Shown: piece after piece, positions 23,984 to 32,721 of the stretch
Layout of the letters: each line of letters begins with the position of its first letter
Position numbering within the stretch: the stretch's first letter is position 1
Source of the DNA: Hymenobacter sp. YIM 151500-1
GTDB taxonomy: Bacteria; Bacteroidota; Bacteroidia; Cytophagales; Hymenobacteraceae
Assembly (NCBI RefSeq): GCF_025979885.1
Contig: NZ_CP110139.1
Location: forward strand, 2,604,001-2,668,000
Length of the DNA stretch: 64,000 nucleotides
Direction of reading: 5' to 3'
The notes under the pieces: generated by a model
What the model was told of the DNA's origin: nothing
Databases searched by the model: none
Seen by the model: only the letters and a program-made list of their open reading frames with translations
Position numbers and translations under genes: made by a program

Positions 23984-26383
23984 CTAGAACCGGAAGGCTT
24001 TGCTGAAGGAGGGCAGAACCGGGAACAGCGACACCTGGCGGTAGCTGGGCTTGCGGGTCACGTTGCCGTTCGGGTCTTGCCGGCCCCCCCGGAAGTAGAT
24101 GTAGTAGGGGTTGCGGCGGCTGTAGGCGTTGTAGAGCGAGAAGCTGTTCACCACTTCGCCCCAGCGCTTCTTCTTGGTTTTGCTCAGGTCCAGGTCGAGG
24201 CGGTGGTAGGCGGCCATGCGGTAGGAGTTCCGCTCGCCGTAGTCCTCCAGCACCTCATAGTCGCCCAGGTTGAAGCGGCCCTGGCCCAGTGTCACGGCGT
24301 TGCCGGTGCCGTACACCCACGTGCCCGACAGGGTGAACGTGGGGCTGAAGTGGTGAATGACCACCAGCGAGGCATTGTGGCGCCGGTCGTACTTGTAGGG
24401 GAAGATGCGGCCTTGGTTGAGGTCGGGGAAGCGGCGCCGGCTCCAGGCCAGCGTGTAGCCCAGCCAGCCGGTGGTGCGGCCCGTCTTCTTCTGCACAAAC
24501 AGCTCCCCGCCGTAAGCCCAGCCGTTGCCGCTGGTTACTTTGTCCTGCCAGTTGTTGTCGGTGGTGCCCAGGAAACTGGCGCCCTCGCGGTACTCAATCA
24601 GGTTGCGCATGGGTTTGTAGTAGCTTTCCAGGCTGAGCTCATACTCCTGGCCCCCCAGGCGCAGGGTGCGGGCCGCCCCCAGGCTCAGCTGCTGGGCCCG
24701 CTGGGGCTTGACCCTGGGCGTGGCCGGCACCCACAGGTCGGTGGGCAGGCCGATGCCGCTGTTGGTGAGCAGGTGAATGTACTGCGTGGTGCGGGCGTAG
24801 GCGGCTTTCAGGGCCCAGTCTTCGGTGAGCAGGAAGCGCGCCGCCACCCGCGGCTCCAGCGACGGATACAGCTGCCCGTTCACCAGAAACGCGTTCAGCC
24901 GCACGCCCCCATTCACCTTCAGCCGCTCCGACACCCGAAAGTCGTCTTCGGCGTAGAGTGAGGCCTCACTGGCCAGGGTACGGGAGGCCGAGTTCAGGCG
25001 GGAGCCTATGTCCGAGGAGTTGTTTTTGACCTGCAAGGCTCCCGGCCGGAACGAGTGCAGAATATACTGCCCGCCGAAGCGGATGTAGTGGTCGGGCAGC
25101 GGGGTGTAGTCGAAGTCGGTTTTCAGGCTCAGGTCCCGGATGTTGGACAGGTACTTCAGCGCAACCTTGTCGGTTCGGGTTTCGCCGTTGCCGTCGGCAT
25201 AGCGGTTTTCCTGCTCAACGCCCACATCAAACTGGTAGCGGCTGAAGGTGAGGTGGGTGTTCATGAATAGCTGGTCGTGCAGCACCCGGTTCCAGCGCAG
25301 GGCCGCCGTCAGGTTGCCCCAGCCCAGCCCCGATTTAGTCTGGTCGTACTCGGCCCCGTTTTCGTCGCGGGTGCGGGCGTAAAACTTGTCGTAGCCGGTG
25401 TAGGCGCTCAGGTAGAGCCGGTCGCGGCGGCTGAGCTTCCAGTTGAGCTTGCCGTTGAGGTCGTGGAAGAAGTAGCCAAACGTGCCTTTCGTGCCCTCAG
25501 CCGCCAGCGCCATCCTGATCAGGGGCTGAGCCAGCAGGTCGATGTAGGTGCGGCGGGCCGAGAAGATAAAGGAGGCGGTGTCTTTCTTGATGGGCCCTTC
25601 CAGCGTGAGGCGGGAGGCAATCAGCCCAATGGCGCCCTCGCCCCGGAACTGCTGCATGTTGCCCTCCTTCATGGAAATATCCAGCACCGACGACAGCCGC
25701 CCGCCGTAGCGGGCCGGGAAGCCGCCCTTAATCAGCTCCACGTTATTCAGAGCGTCGGCGTTGAAGACGGAGAAGAACCCGAACAGGTGAGCGGCATTGT
25801 ACACGGGCGTGCCATCCAGCAGAATCAGGTTCTGGTCGGGGGAGCCGCCGCGCACGTACAGGCCCGAGGTGCCTTCGCTGCCGCTTTGCACGCCGGGCAG
25901 CAGTTGCAGCACCTTTAGCACGTCCCGCTCCCCAAACAAGGCCGGCACGGCTTTAATCTGCGCAATCGGGATGTTGACCGTGCCCATGCGGGTGCTCTGG
26001 GCTATTTTCTCTTCCCGCGTGCCGATTACCTGCACGTCGGCCAGCTGGTTGCCGGCCGGCCGTAGCCCGAAATCACGCGTGAGGTTACGGGTGGCCGGCG
26101 CCGCCCAGCGCTCCTTCTCAAAGCCCAGGTAGCTCACCAGCAGGCGCACCGAGTCCTGGGCCGGGAGGGTGAGCGAGTAAAACCCGTAGGTGTTGGTGGC
26201 CGTGCCTTGCCCCGTGCTCGGGCTGACCACCGCTACGCCAATCAGGTTTTCGCCGGTGGCGGCGTCGCGCACGTAGCCGCTGATGGTGATGCGCGTAGGC
26301 GGAGCGGCCTGCTGAGCCCAGGCGGGCAGGGCCGCTCCCGCCAGCCCACCAAGCACGATACTGAAACGAAGAAGTTGAATCAT
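23984..26383 (-). CDS. TonB-dependent receptor with carboxypeptidase-like N-terminal domain
   Basis: A 799-residue outer membrane receptor. Signal peptide 1-23 (ending AWAQ); residues ~30-115 are a carboxypeptidase-D regulatory-like beta domain ('ISGYVRDAATGENLIGVAVV'); the plug follows ('RDVLKVLQLLPGVQSGSEG', 'LYVRGGSPDQNLILLDGTPV', 'GGRLSSVLDISMKEGN'). The remainder is the 22-strand barrel, ending with aromatic 'PVLPSFSKAFRF'. It imports an unknown ligand using TonB energy. It pairs with the DUF4249 lipoprotein downstream; there is no SusD homologue, so it is not a glycan SusCD system. The ATG at 26383 gives the signal peptide; in-frame sequence up to 26533 lacks support. Confidence 0.92.
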   Translation of the reverse strand: MIQLLRFSIVLGGLAGAALPAWAQQAAPPTRITISGYVRDAATGENLIGVAVVSPSTGQGTATNTYGFYSLTLPAQDSVRLLVSYLGFEKERWAAPATRNLTRDFGLRPAGNQLADVQVIGTREEKIAQSTRMGTVNIPIAQIKAVPALFGERDVLKVLQLLPGVQSGSEGTSGLYVRGGSPDQNLILLDGTPVYNAAHLFGFFSVFNADALNNVELIKGGFPARYGGRLSSVLDISMKEGNMQQFRGEGAIGLIASRLTLEGPIKKDTASFIFSARRTYIDLLAQPLIRMALAAEGTKGTFGYFFHDLNGKLNWKLSRRDRLYLSAYTGYDKFYARTRDENGAEYDQTKSGLGWGNLTAALRWNRVLHDQLFMNTHLTFSRYQFDVGVEQENRYADGNGETRTDKVALKYLSNIRDLSLKTDFDYTPLPDHYIRFGGQYILHSFRPGALQVKNNSSDIGSRLNSASRTLASEASLYAEDDFRVSERLKVNGGVRLNAFLVNGQLYPSLEPRVAARFLLTEDWALKAAYARTTQYIHLLTNSGIGLPTDLWVPATPRVKPQRAQQLSLGAARTLRLGGQEYELSLESYYKPMRNLIEYREGASFLGTTDNNWQDKVTSGNGWAYGGELFVQKKTGRTTGWLGYTLAWSRRRFPDLNQGRIFPYKYDRRHNASLVVIHHFSPTFTLSGTWVYGTGNAVTLGQGRFNLGDYEVLEDYGERNSYRMAAYHRLDLDLSKTKKKRWGEVVNSFSLYNAYSRRNPYYIYFRGGRQDPNGNVTRKPSYRQVSLFPVLPSFSKAFRF

Positions 26384-26534
26384 AAAAGGAATAGATTGTA
26401 CAAATATGACATGCAAGCCGGGCTTCAACGCCTCACTGCGGGTTTTGGTATAGCTGAGGCTGCCTGAGGACATATGGTTGGTTGAGGCAGATAAAAAAGA
26501 TGCGTAACCCACGTTACCGGGGCGCCGGAACAAG

Positions 26535-26569
26535 AAAACGCCGGCCTCCCTGACGGAAGACCGGCGTTT
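26535..26569 (-). terminator. Hairpin terminator after the OmpH/Skp gene
   Basis: Inverted arms AAACGCCGG (26536-26544) and CCGGCGTTT (26560-26568) with a partly paired interior. It lies in the 305-bp gap between the OmpH/Skp stop and the receptor start; the rest of the gap shows nothing recognisable. Confidence 0.65.
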
Positions 26570-26688
26570 ACACGCGTAAGTGACTGTTCAAAAACCTGGT
26601 TCTCAGGCCTCGTTAAGCATGTCGTGTGCTGACGCCAAAAGCTCAGCAGGACGGTGATTATCCCAACGTCGGCAGGCGGCACGTGGGG

Positions 26689-27363
26689 TTACTTCTTGCC
26701 CCCGCGGTACTCGTCGTTGAGGTGCTTGATTACCTGGTTGGTGATGTCCATGTCTTTGCGGCCGTAGGCAATAGTGCCGCTGGGAGCCGCAATCAGGATA
26801 AGACGGTAGCCGTTCTGCTTGCCGTAACGCTCAATCTGCTTGTTAATGCGCTCCAGTACCTGCTGAGTCATCTTGGCTTCCTCCTCGGCAGCCGTGCGCT
26901 GAAGCTTTTCCTGCTCCTGAGCTACCTGCATCTGGCGGGCTTGCAGCTGCTGCTCGGTGGCGGCCCGCTGCTCTTGGGTCATGCCCTCGGCCTTCTGCTG
27001 ATACTGCTGCACGGCCGTCTGGAAGCCCTGCACCAGGGTTTTGTTCTGGGATTCCCAGCGGCGGGCCTTGGCCTCGAAATTCTTGCGGGCATCCTTCATG
27101 CCCTGGTAGCCATCGAGCAGCTTACCCGACTCCACGTAAGCCACTTTGTTGGTGTCGGCTACGGCGGCGGGTTCGGCCTCGGCGGGCTCGTCGTTGTCGG
27201 GAGTGGCGGCGGGAGCGGCCGATGCAGCGGCTGGCGCGGCGGCGGTGGCAGCAGCGGCTTTTTTGGGGGTAGCGGCGGGCTTGCCGGCAAAGTGCAGGTA
27301 GAACAACACCGCCACGGCTAGGCCCAGCACAATGTTAATGATGAGTTGAAGCGAATTTTTCAT
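26689..27363 (-). CDS. OmpH/Skp family periplasmic chaperone-like protein
   Basis: A 224-residue protein with an N-terminal hydrophobic anchor or signal (5-26), an Ala/Pro-rich linker of about 50 residues, then an OmpH domain from 'NKVAYVESGKLLDGYQGM' through a long Gln/Glu-rich coiled coil to 'LILIAAPSGTIAYGRKDMDIT', the conserved closing strand. Skp-type proteins hold outer membrane proteins during transit. The long Ala/Pro linker and uncleaved-looking helix suggest an anchored version. Start is the ATG at 27363. Divergent from the S9 peptidase gene. Confidence 0.85.
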   Translation of the reverse strand: MKNSLQLIINIVLGLAVAVLFYLHFAGKPAATPKKAAAATAAAPAAASAAPAATPDNDEPAEAEPAAVADTNKVAYVESGKLLDGYQGMKDARKNFEAKARRWESQNKTLVQGFQTAVQQYQQKAEGMTQEQRAATEQQLQARQMQVAQEQEKLQRTAAEEEAKMTQQVLERINKQIERYGKQNGYRLILIAAPSGTIAYGRKDMDITNQVIKHLNDEYRGGKK

Positions 27364-27553
27364 CTAGAAGAAACAAGAAAGCGAAACTGCCCACGCGAAG
27401 GCTGCTCAAAGAAACGGAAAAAGGCGGGGGCTCTTGTGGCACCAGTCAAATTCTAGCCTGAACCCTATTCTATATGGGCTAACTTATATTATCTTCCCGT
27501 AGCTGTGGTGTGCAGCCCGCGCGTGCGTTTTCTCACCTAACTCCCATCAGCTC

Positions 27554-29578
27554 ATGAAAAAGTGGACTTTGTATCTCGTGGCCGTGCTGCTGGCGCTGGC
27601 CGCTTTTGCCACGCCGGGCCAAGCCCAACTGCCGCCCCTTATCGACCGGGAGCTGCTGTTCGGCGACCCTGAAATTTCAGGCGCCCAGCTTTCCCCCGAC
27701 GGCAAGTTCATGTCGTTTATCAAGCCCTACAAAGGCACGCGCAACATCTGGGTGAAGCGCGCCGCCGAGCCTTTCGACGCGGCCCGGCCCATGACGGCCG
27801 ACCTGGCCCGCCCCGTGCGCAGCTACTTCTGGAGCCGCGACGGCAAGTACCTGCTCTACGCCCAGGACAAAGGCGGCGACGAAAATTTCAACGTGTACGC
27901 CGTGAACCCCACCGAGGCGCCCGCCGCGGGCCAGGATGTGCCCGCCGCCCGCGACCTGACCGGCCTGAAGGGGGTGCGCGTGCAGCTCTACCACGTACCC
28001 AAAACCGACCCAAACGCCCTGTACGTGGGGCTCAACGACCGGGACAAAGCCTGGCACGACCTGTACAAGCTGAACCTGGCCACCGGCCAAAAAACGCTGG
28101 TGCGCCAAAACAATGACCGGATTACGGGCTGGGTGTTCGACTGGAACGACCAGCTGCGGCTGGCCTCCCGCTCGGCCCCGGATGGCAGCACCGAGTGGCT
28201 GCGCGTGGAGGCCGACAAGCTGACGCCCATCTACCAAACCACGCTGGAAGAGCAAAGCGCCGTGGTGGGCTTTCACAAGGATAACCAGCGCGTGTACCTC
28301 ATCACCAACTGCGGCGCCGCCCGCGACCTGAGCGAGGTGGTGCTGTTCAACGTGGCCACGCAGAAGGAAGAACCCCTGGATGCCGACCCGCTCAAGCGCG
28401 TGGACGTAGGCGGCCTCATGCTATCGGAGAAGACGCACGAGCCGATTTTCGTGGCGTACCAGGACGACCGGCTGCGGCGGGTGTGGAAAGACAAATCCTA
28501 TGAGCAGGACTTCCGGAAAATCCAGGCCCAGGTGCCCGGCGCCGACCTCTACCCGGTGTCGTCGACGGAGGACGAGCGGCTGTGGCTGATTTCGGCCACC
28601 AGTGCTACCCTGCCCGGCACCACGTACCTGTTCGACCGTCAAAGCAAGCAGCTCACCAAGCAGTTTGACCTGCGCCCCAAGCTGCGCGCCGCCGACCTGG
28701 CCGACATGAAAACCGTGCGCTACAAGTCGTCGGACGGGCTGGAGATTCCAGCCTACCTGACCTTACCAAAGGGCGCGGCGGCCAAGAATCTGCCCGTCAT
28801 CATCTTGCCCCACGGCGGCCCCTGGGCCCGCGACCAGTACGGCTTCAACTCCCTGCACCAGCTGCTGGCCAACCGCGGCTACGCGGTGTTGTCGCCCAAC
28901 TTCCGGGCCAGCACCGGCTACGGCAAGAAGTTCCTGAACGCCGGCAACAACGAGTGGGGCCAGAAAATGCAGGACGACCTGACCTGGGGCGTGAAGTACC
29001 TGGTGGCCCAGGGCATTGCCGACCCCAAGCGCGTAGGCATCATGGGCGGCTCCTACGGCGGCTACGCCGCGCTGGCCGGCGTCACGTTCACCCCCGACCT
29101 GTACGCGGCGGCTGTGGCCATTGTGGCACCCTCCAACCTGCTCACCCTGCTCACTACCATTCCGCCGTACTGGGAGTCCATCCGTCAGCAGTTCTACCGC
29201 CGCATGGGTGACCCCAGCACGCCCGCCGGCAAAACCCAGCTGGAGCGCCAGTCGCCCCTGAACTCAGCCGACAAAATCAAAACGCCCCTGCTGGTGGTGC
29301 AAGGTGCCAACGACCCGCGCGTGAACAAAGCCGAGTCGGACCAGATTGTGGTGGCGTTGCGGGAGCGGAACTACCCCGTGCAGTACCTCTGCGCCCCCGA
29401 CGAAGGCCACGGCTTCGCCCGCCCCGTCAACAATATGGCCATGCTAGCGGCGGCCGAGAAGTTTCTGGCCCAGCACCTGAAAGGCCGCTACCAGGAGTCG
29501 ATGACGCCCGCCGTAGCCCAGCGCCTCCAGGAAATCACCGTAGACCCCAAAACGGTGGTGCTGGCAACGAAGAAGTAG
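27554..29578 (+). CDS. S9 family prolyl oligopeptidase-like peptidase
   Basis: A 674-residue exported serine peptidase. Signal peptide 1-25 (ending GQAQ); residues ~40-400 form a beta-propeller ('SPDGKFMSFIKP', 'SRDGKYLLYAQD'); ~410-650 is the alpha/beta hydrolase domain. Catalytic residues visible: Ser in 'GIMGGSYGGYAALAG', Asp in 'VVQGANDPRVNKAESDQ' and His in 'DEGHGFARP', all as in S9C acylaminoacyl/dipeptidyl peptidases. 'ILPHGGPWARDQYG' is the family HGGP oxyanion loop. It probably degrades peptides in the periplasm. Start is the ATG at 27554; it seems to be a single transcription unit. Confidence 0.93.
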   Translation: MKKWTLYLVAVLLALAAFATPGQAQLPPLIDRELLFGDPEISGAQLSPDGKFMSFIKPYKGTRNIWVKRAAEPFDAARPMTADLARPVRSYFWSRDGKYLLYAQDKGGDENFNVYAVNPTEAPAAGQDVPAARDLTGLKGVRVQLYHVPKTDPNALYVGLNDRDKAWHDLYKLNLATGQKTLVRQNNDRITGWVFDWNDQLRLASRSAPDGSTEWLRVEADKLTPIYQTTLEEQSAVVGFHKDNQRVYLITNCGAARDLSEVVLFNVATQKEEPLDADPLKRVDVGGLMLSEKTHEPIFVAYQDDRLRRVWKDKSYEQDFRKIQAQVPGADLYPVSSTEDERLWLISATSATLPGTTYLFDRQSKQLTKQFDLRPKLRAADLADMKTVRYKSSDGLEIPAYLTLPKGAAAKNLPVIILPHGGPWARDQYGFNSLHQLLANRGYAVLSPNFRASTGYGKKFLNAGNNEWGQKMQDDLTWGVKYLVAQGIADPKRVGIMGGSYGGYAALAGVTFTPDLYAAAVAIVAPSNLLTLLTTIPPYWESIRQQFYRRMGDPSTPAGKTQLERQSPLNSADKIKTPLLVVQGANDPRVNKAESDQIVVALRERNYPVQYLCAPDEGHGFARPVNNMAMLAAAEKFLAQHLKGRYQESMTPAVAQRLQEITVDPKTVVLATKK

Positions 29579-29609
29579 GTTGTTCCTGGCGGCAGACGAT
29601 AACTAAAAG

Positions 29610-30806
29610 CTACTTCAACTCCTCACCTGCTATTTCTTCATCGTCCTCTTCGTGCAGGTCGGTTGCCGGGAGGCGGGGCTTTTCCTCGAAGGGCGCGGCG
29701 TGGTCGAGGCGGCTGGGGGCGGCATCGGTGCGGCCCAGGTGCACCAGCGCGTCGCCCTGGTTGACGACGGGCATGTGGTTGAGGCCGATGATATAGCCGG
29801 CCACCGGCGCTTCGAGGCGCACGGCGGTTTCGCCGTAGGGGTCGGCCACGGAACCGTACACCTGGCCTTTCTCGACGTACTGGCCCAGCTGCACCAGGCT
29901 GCGGAACAAGCCCGCAAACCGGGCCCGCAGCCACGTGGAGCGCATGCACACGACGCTAGGCGTGAGTGTCGGCGCAGCTGCCGGCGCCATGCCCAAATGG
30001 TGCAGCAGCCGGAACGTGCCGGCTATGGCTAGGTCAATGCCGCCCTCATCAAGCCGCAGCGACTCCCCGGTTTCATACACAATAATGCGGCGGCCCTGCT
30101 GCATGGCCGCCTCGCGCAGGGAGCCGGGCCGCAGGGCCGCGTGCAGGGTAAACGGCGCCCCGAAAGCGGCGGCCAGCGCGTCGGTTTCGGCGTCCTGGTG
30201 CAGCAGGCAGCGAATCTGCGGGATGTTGGCGCGGGCCGCTCCGCCCGTGTGGAAATCAATGCCGTAGTCAATCAGGGGCATGATTTCGCGCATGAAGCGG
30301 TGGGCCACGCGGCTGGCCAGGGAGCCGCGCGGGTTGCCGGGAAAGGAGCGGTTCACGTCCTTGCCGTCGGGCACTTCGCGCGAGAAGTTTAGGAAGCCGT
30401 AGATGTTGAGGATGGGTACGGCAATGATGGTGCCCCGCAACGGTTGCAGCAGGTCGCGCCGAATCATGCGTCGGATGGTTTCAATGCCGTTTACCTCGTC
30501 GCCGTGCATACCGGCCATGAGCAGCACCGTAGGCCCCGGCTCCCCGGACCGAAACACGTGCACCGGAATGTCGATAACCGTACCCGAGGGCAGGCGCGAA
30601 ATGACGAGCCGCGTCAGCACCCGCTCGCCGGGCTTGATAACCAGGCCGTTGAGGCAGAGGTTGGTGGGAACGGCGGGGTGCGGCAAGGCAGAACGGAAAG
30701 CACGACGCACCTCAGGTACTTGCTGCGCAGCCCGGCCCCGAGGTGCATCCGCCGCCCGCGCCACGGAAGATAGGCAACCCGGCGGGATTTTGCGGCGCGG
30801 TGCCAC
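29610..30806 (-). CDS. Succinylglutamate desuccinylase/aspartoacylase family protein
   Basis: A zinc-dependent M14-like deacylase/carboxypeptidase. Zinc ligands are in 'AGMHGDEVNGIETI' (H..E) and 'GIDFHTGG' (His); 'PDGKDVNRSFPGNPRGS' is the substrate-binding motif. A C-terminal barrel-sandwich-like segment ('GQYVEKGQVYGSVADPYGET') follows. No ATG lies before the active site, so translation must begin at a GTG or TTG; the frame opens with a GTG at 30806, but family alignment suggests the protein proper starts near 'LCLNGLVIKPGERV' (about 30660). It follows rimK and the RimB-like gene on the same strand; such trios have been proposed to make and trim peptide tags. Confidence 0.82.
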   Translation of the reverse strand: MAPRRKIPPGCLSSVARAADAPRGRAAQQVPEVRRAFRSALPHPAVPTNLCLNGLVIKPGERVLTRLVISRLPSGTVIDIPVHVFRSGEPGPTVLLMAGMHGDEVNGIETIRRMIRRDLLQPLRGTIIAVPILNIYGFLNFSREVPDGKDVNRSFPGNPRGSLASRVAHRFMREIMPLIDYGIDFHTGGAARANIPQIRCLLHQDAETDALAAAFGAPFTLHAALRPGSLREAAMQQGRRIIVYETGESLRLDEGGIDLAIAGTFRLLHHLGMAPAAAPTLTPSVVCMRSTWLRARFAGLFRSLVQLGQYVEKGQVYGSVADPYGETAVRLEAPVAGYIIGLNHMPVVNQGDALVHLGRTDAAPSRLDHAAPFEEKPRLPATDLHEEDDEEIAGEELK

Positions 30807-30941
30807 CTGCTGCCGGCCTCACAGTGCCAGTACCATCAAACGGAAATCAGCGTCGAGCACCTGTCCGGGCGTCCATCACTGCTGCAGTGGCCGCACACCA
30901 TGGTGGCAACTCCTGTGCCCACCGCTGCCCACAGCCCGAGG

Positions 30942-31877
30942 CTACAGCGCCTCGTCAACGGGTGGCTCCGACACGGGCCGGGGTTTGGCCTTGGTTTTCT
31001 TCTTGTGGGCTACTGCGGCGGTGTACTCGATGATTTTGCCGGCTATGTCGAGGCCGGTGGCTTTTTCGATGCCTTCGAGGCCGGGCGAGGAGTTGACTTC
31101 CAGCACCAGCGGGCCCCGCTTGCTTTGCAGCATGTCGACGCCGGCCACGCCCAGGCCCAGGGCTTTGGTAGCCAGCAGGGCGGCGGCCTTCTCGGCCCGG
31201 CTGAGCTTGACGAGGGTGCCCGAGCCGCCGCGGTGCAGGTTGGAGCGGAACTCGCCCTCCTTGCCCTGGCGCTTCATGGCGCCCACCACCTCGCCGTTCA
31301 CGACGAAGGCGCGCAGGTCGGCGCCCTTGCTTTCGGCAATAAACTCCTGCACGATGATGCGGGCCTTGAGGTTGTGAAACGCCTCAATCACCGACTGGGC
31401 GGCTTTTTCGGTTTCGGCCAGCACCACGCCCAGGCCCTGGGTGCCTTCCAGCAGCTTAATAATCACCGGTGCCCCGCCTACTTGGCTAATCATGGCGGCC
31501 ACATCGTCGGAGTAGTTGGTGAAGGCGGTTTTGGGCATGCCTACCCCGGCGCGGCTCAGAATCTGCATGGACCGCAGCTTGTCGCGGCTGCGCACAATGG
31601 CCTGGCTTTCCACGGCCGTGCGCACCTTCATCATCTCAAACTGCCGCACCACGGCGCAACCATAAAACGTGACCGAAGCCCCAATGCGCGGAATGATGGC
31701 GTCGAAGCCCTCCAGCTTTTGGCCTTCGTAGATGATGCCCGGCTTCCCCTTCTCCAGCACCAGGTTGCAGTGCAGGTGGTCAATAACCACGGCTTCGTAC
31801 CCGCGCTGCCGCGCGGCTTCTACCAGCCGGGTGGTCGAGTACAGCTTCGGCTCACGCGACAGAATCGCCAGTTTCAT
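30942..31877 (-). CDS. rimK: RimK family ATP-grasp ligase
   Basis: A 311-residue ATP-grasp enzyme of the RimK group, which adds glutamate residues to a carboxyl terminus (ribosomal protein S6 in E. coli). The N-terminal preATP domain begins '[22 protein letters not shown]'; ATP-grasp features are '[19 protein letters not shown]', '[21 protein letters not shown]' and the metal-binding '[17 protein letters not shown]'. Start is the ATG at 31877. A Lys/Pro-rich tail extends past the usual end. It lies between the RimB-like protease gene (79 bp upstream) and the aspartoacylase-like gene, so the three likely act together. Confidence 0.93.
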   Translation of the reverse strand: MKLAILSREPKLYSTTRLVEAARQRGYEAVVIDHLHCNLVLEKGKPGIIYEGQKLEGFDAIIPRIGASVTFYGCAVVRQFEMMKVRTAVESQAIVRSRDKLRSMQILSRAGVGMPKTAFTNYSDDVAAMISQVGGAPVIIKLLEGTQGLGVVLAETEKAAQSVIEAFHNLKARIIVQEFIAESKGADLRAFVVNGEVVGAMKRQGKEGEFRSNLHRGGSGTLVKLSRAEKAAALLATKALGLGVAGVDMLQSKRGPLVLEVNSSPGLEGIEKATGLDIAGKIIEYTAAVAHKKKTKAKPRPVSEPPVDEAL

Positions 31878-31926
31878 CGGATACAAGAGGTGCTTGGGGA
31901 AAGAATAGATACAGAGCAGAAGCGCC

Positions 31927-31934
31927 CAAAGATA
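31927..31934 (-). promoter_or_regulatory. Candidate -7 element for rimK
   Basis: On the minus strand 31934-31927 reads TATCTTTG, 50 bp before the rimK ATG and inside the gap after the RimB-like gene. It suggests an internal promoter for rimK; no clear -33 element. Confidence 0.35.
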
Positions 31935-31955
31935 CGGGCCGGGTGTTAGACCCCG

Positions 31956-32426
31956 CTAGGAGCGGCCGGCCGTGAGCTGGCTTTTGTACGACAGGTTCAG
32001 GCGGGCCACATCCACCACCAGCCGGGCCTGGCGCAGCAGCACCCGCCCAATCAGCACCGGGTAGCGCATGTCGCTGCGGTCCGACAAGGAAAACTCGGTG
32101 TCAAAATCTTCCCCAAACAGCCGAATAGCCATCTGAATAACATACCGCTCTTGCACCTCGCCATTGGACGACCGAATGTCGCGCAGCTTAAACCGCTCAA
32201 ACTGCATGGGCGTGCCGTCGAAGTTGGGGTGCGAGGGGTCCAGCAGCTGCACGTGCAGCACTGGGCGCCCGCCGGGCTGGGTTTCCACGTGAATGTTGGA
32301 GCAGTGAATAGCCGCCGTGTAGGCCCCGGTATCCACCTTGGCCTCCACACCCCACAGCTGAAACTGCGGAAAATCAACCAGCTCCCGCCGGCCCACTGTC
32401 CGCTTCGGTCCACGTTGTGTTTTCAT
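31956..32426 (-). CDS. RimB-like retropepsin-type protease (PF05618 family)
   Basis: A 156-residue protein of the family first called 'ATP-dependent zinc protease' and now regarded as retropepsin-like (RimB in pseudomonads). The catalytic motif is 'AKVDTGAYTAAIH' with Asp32-Thr-Gly; the rest is beta-rich with the conserved 'YPVLIGRVLL' near the end. In Pseudomonas, RimB acts with RimK on poly-glutamated ribosomal protein S6. The ATG at 32426 gives a family-like start (MKTQRGPKRTVGRREL). The gene is first in the rimB-like/rimK/aspartoacylase-like cluster, and a nested palindrome fills the gap upstream of it. Confidence 0.88.
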   Translation of the reverse strand: MKTQRGPKRTVGRRELVDFPQFQLWGVEAKVDTGAYTAAIHCSNIHVETQPGGRPVLHVQLLDPSHPNFDGTPMQFERFKLRDIRSSNGEVQERYVIQMAIRLFGEDFDTEFSLSDRSDMRYPVLIGRVLLRQARLVVDVARLNLSYKSQLTAGRS

Positions 32427-32441
32427 GAACGGCAAGATAGG

Positions 32442-32712
32442 GGCTGATGAGATGACAGGTGAGATGAGGTGACAGGTGAATAGTGACAGGTAACAGGTGA
32501 CAGGTGACAAGTAAGAAAGAACGTCATGCTGAGCGAAGCCGGAGGCGCAGTCGAAGCATCTCTCCCGCGGGCTAACTTCCTGCTAACTCCTGACGCTTGT
32601 TCAACGAAGCAGTAGAGATGCTTCGACTTCGCTTCGCTACGCTCAGCATGACCGTTCATCCTGTCACTTGTTACCTGTTACCTGTCACTATTCACCTGTC
32701 ACCTCATAACCA
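32442..32712. repeat. Nested palindrome: A-type outer arms around hairpin B2
   Basis: Outer arms are low-complexity GTGACAGGTGA repeats; 32471-32497 and 32674-32700 are perfect 27-bp complements. Between them lies element B2 (about 32521-32654), with its own inverted ends (GTCATGCTGAGC / GCTCAGCATGAC) and an inner hairpin (GAAGCATCTCTCCCGC / GTAGAGATGCTTCGAC type). The whole fills the 295-bp gap, from 16 bp off the RimB-like ATG to 10 bp off the sugar dehydrogenase stop. Confidence 0.9.
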
Positions 32713-32721
32713 TTCACCCCA

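Noticed and set aside
32442..32520. GTGACAGG-type short tandem words as a CRISPR array
   Set aside because: Units are irregular, 7-12 bp, with no spacers of constant length, and the far side is an inverted copy; it is a palindrome arm.
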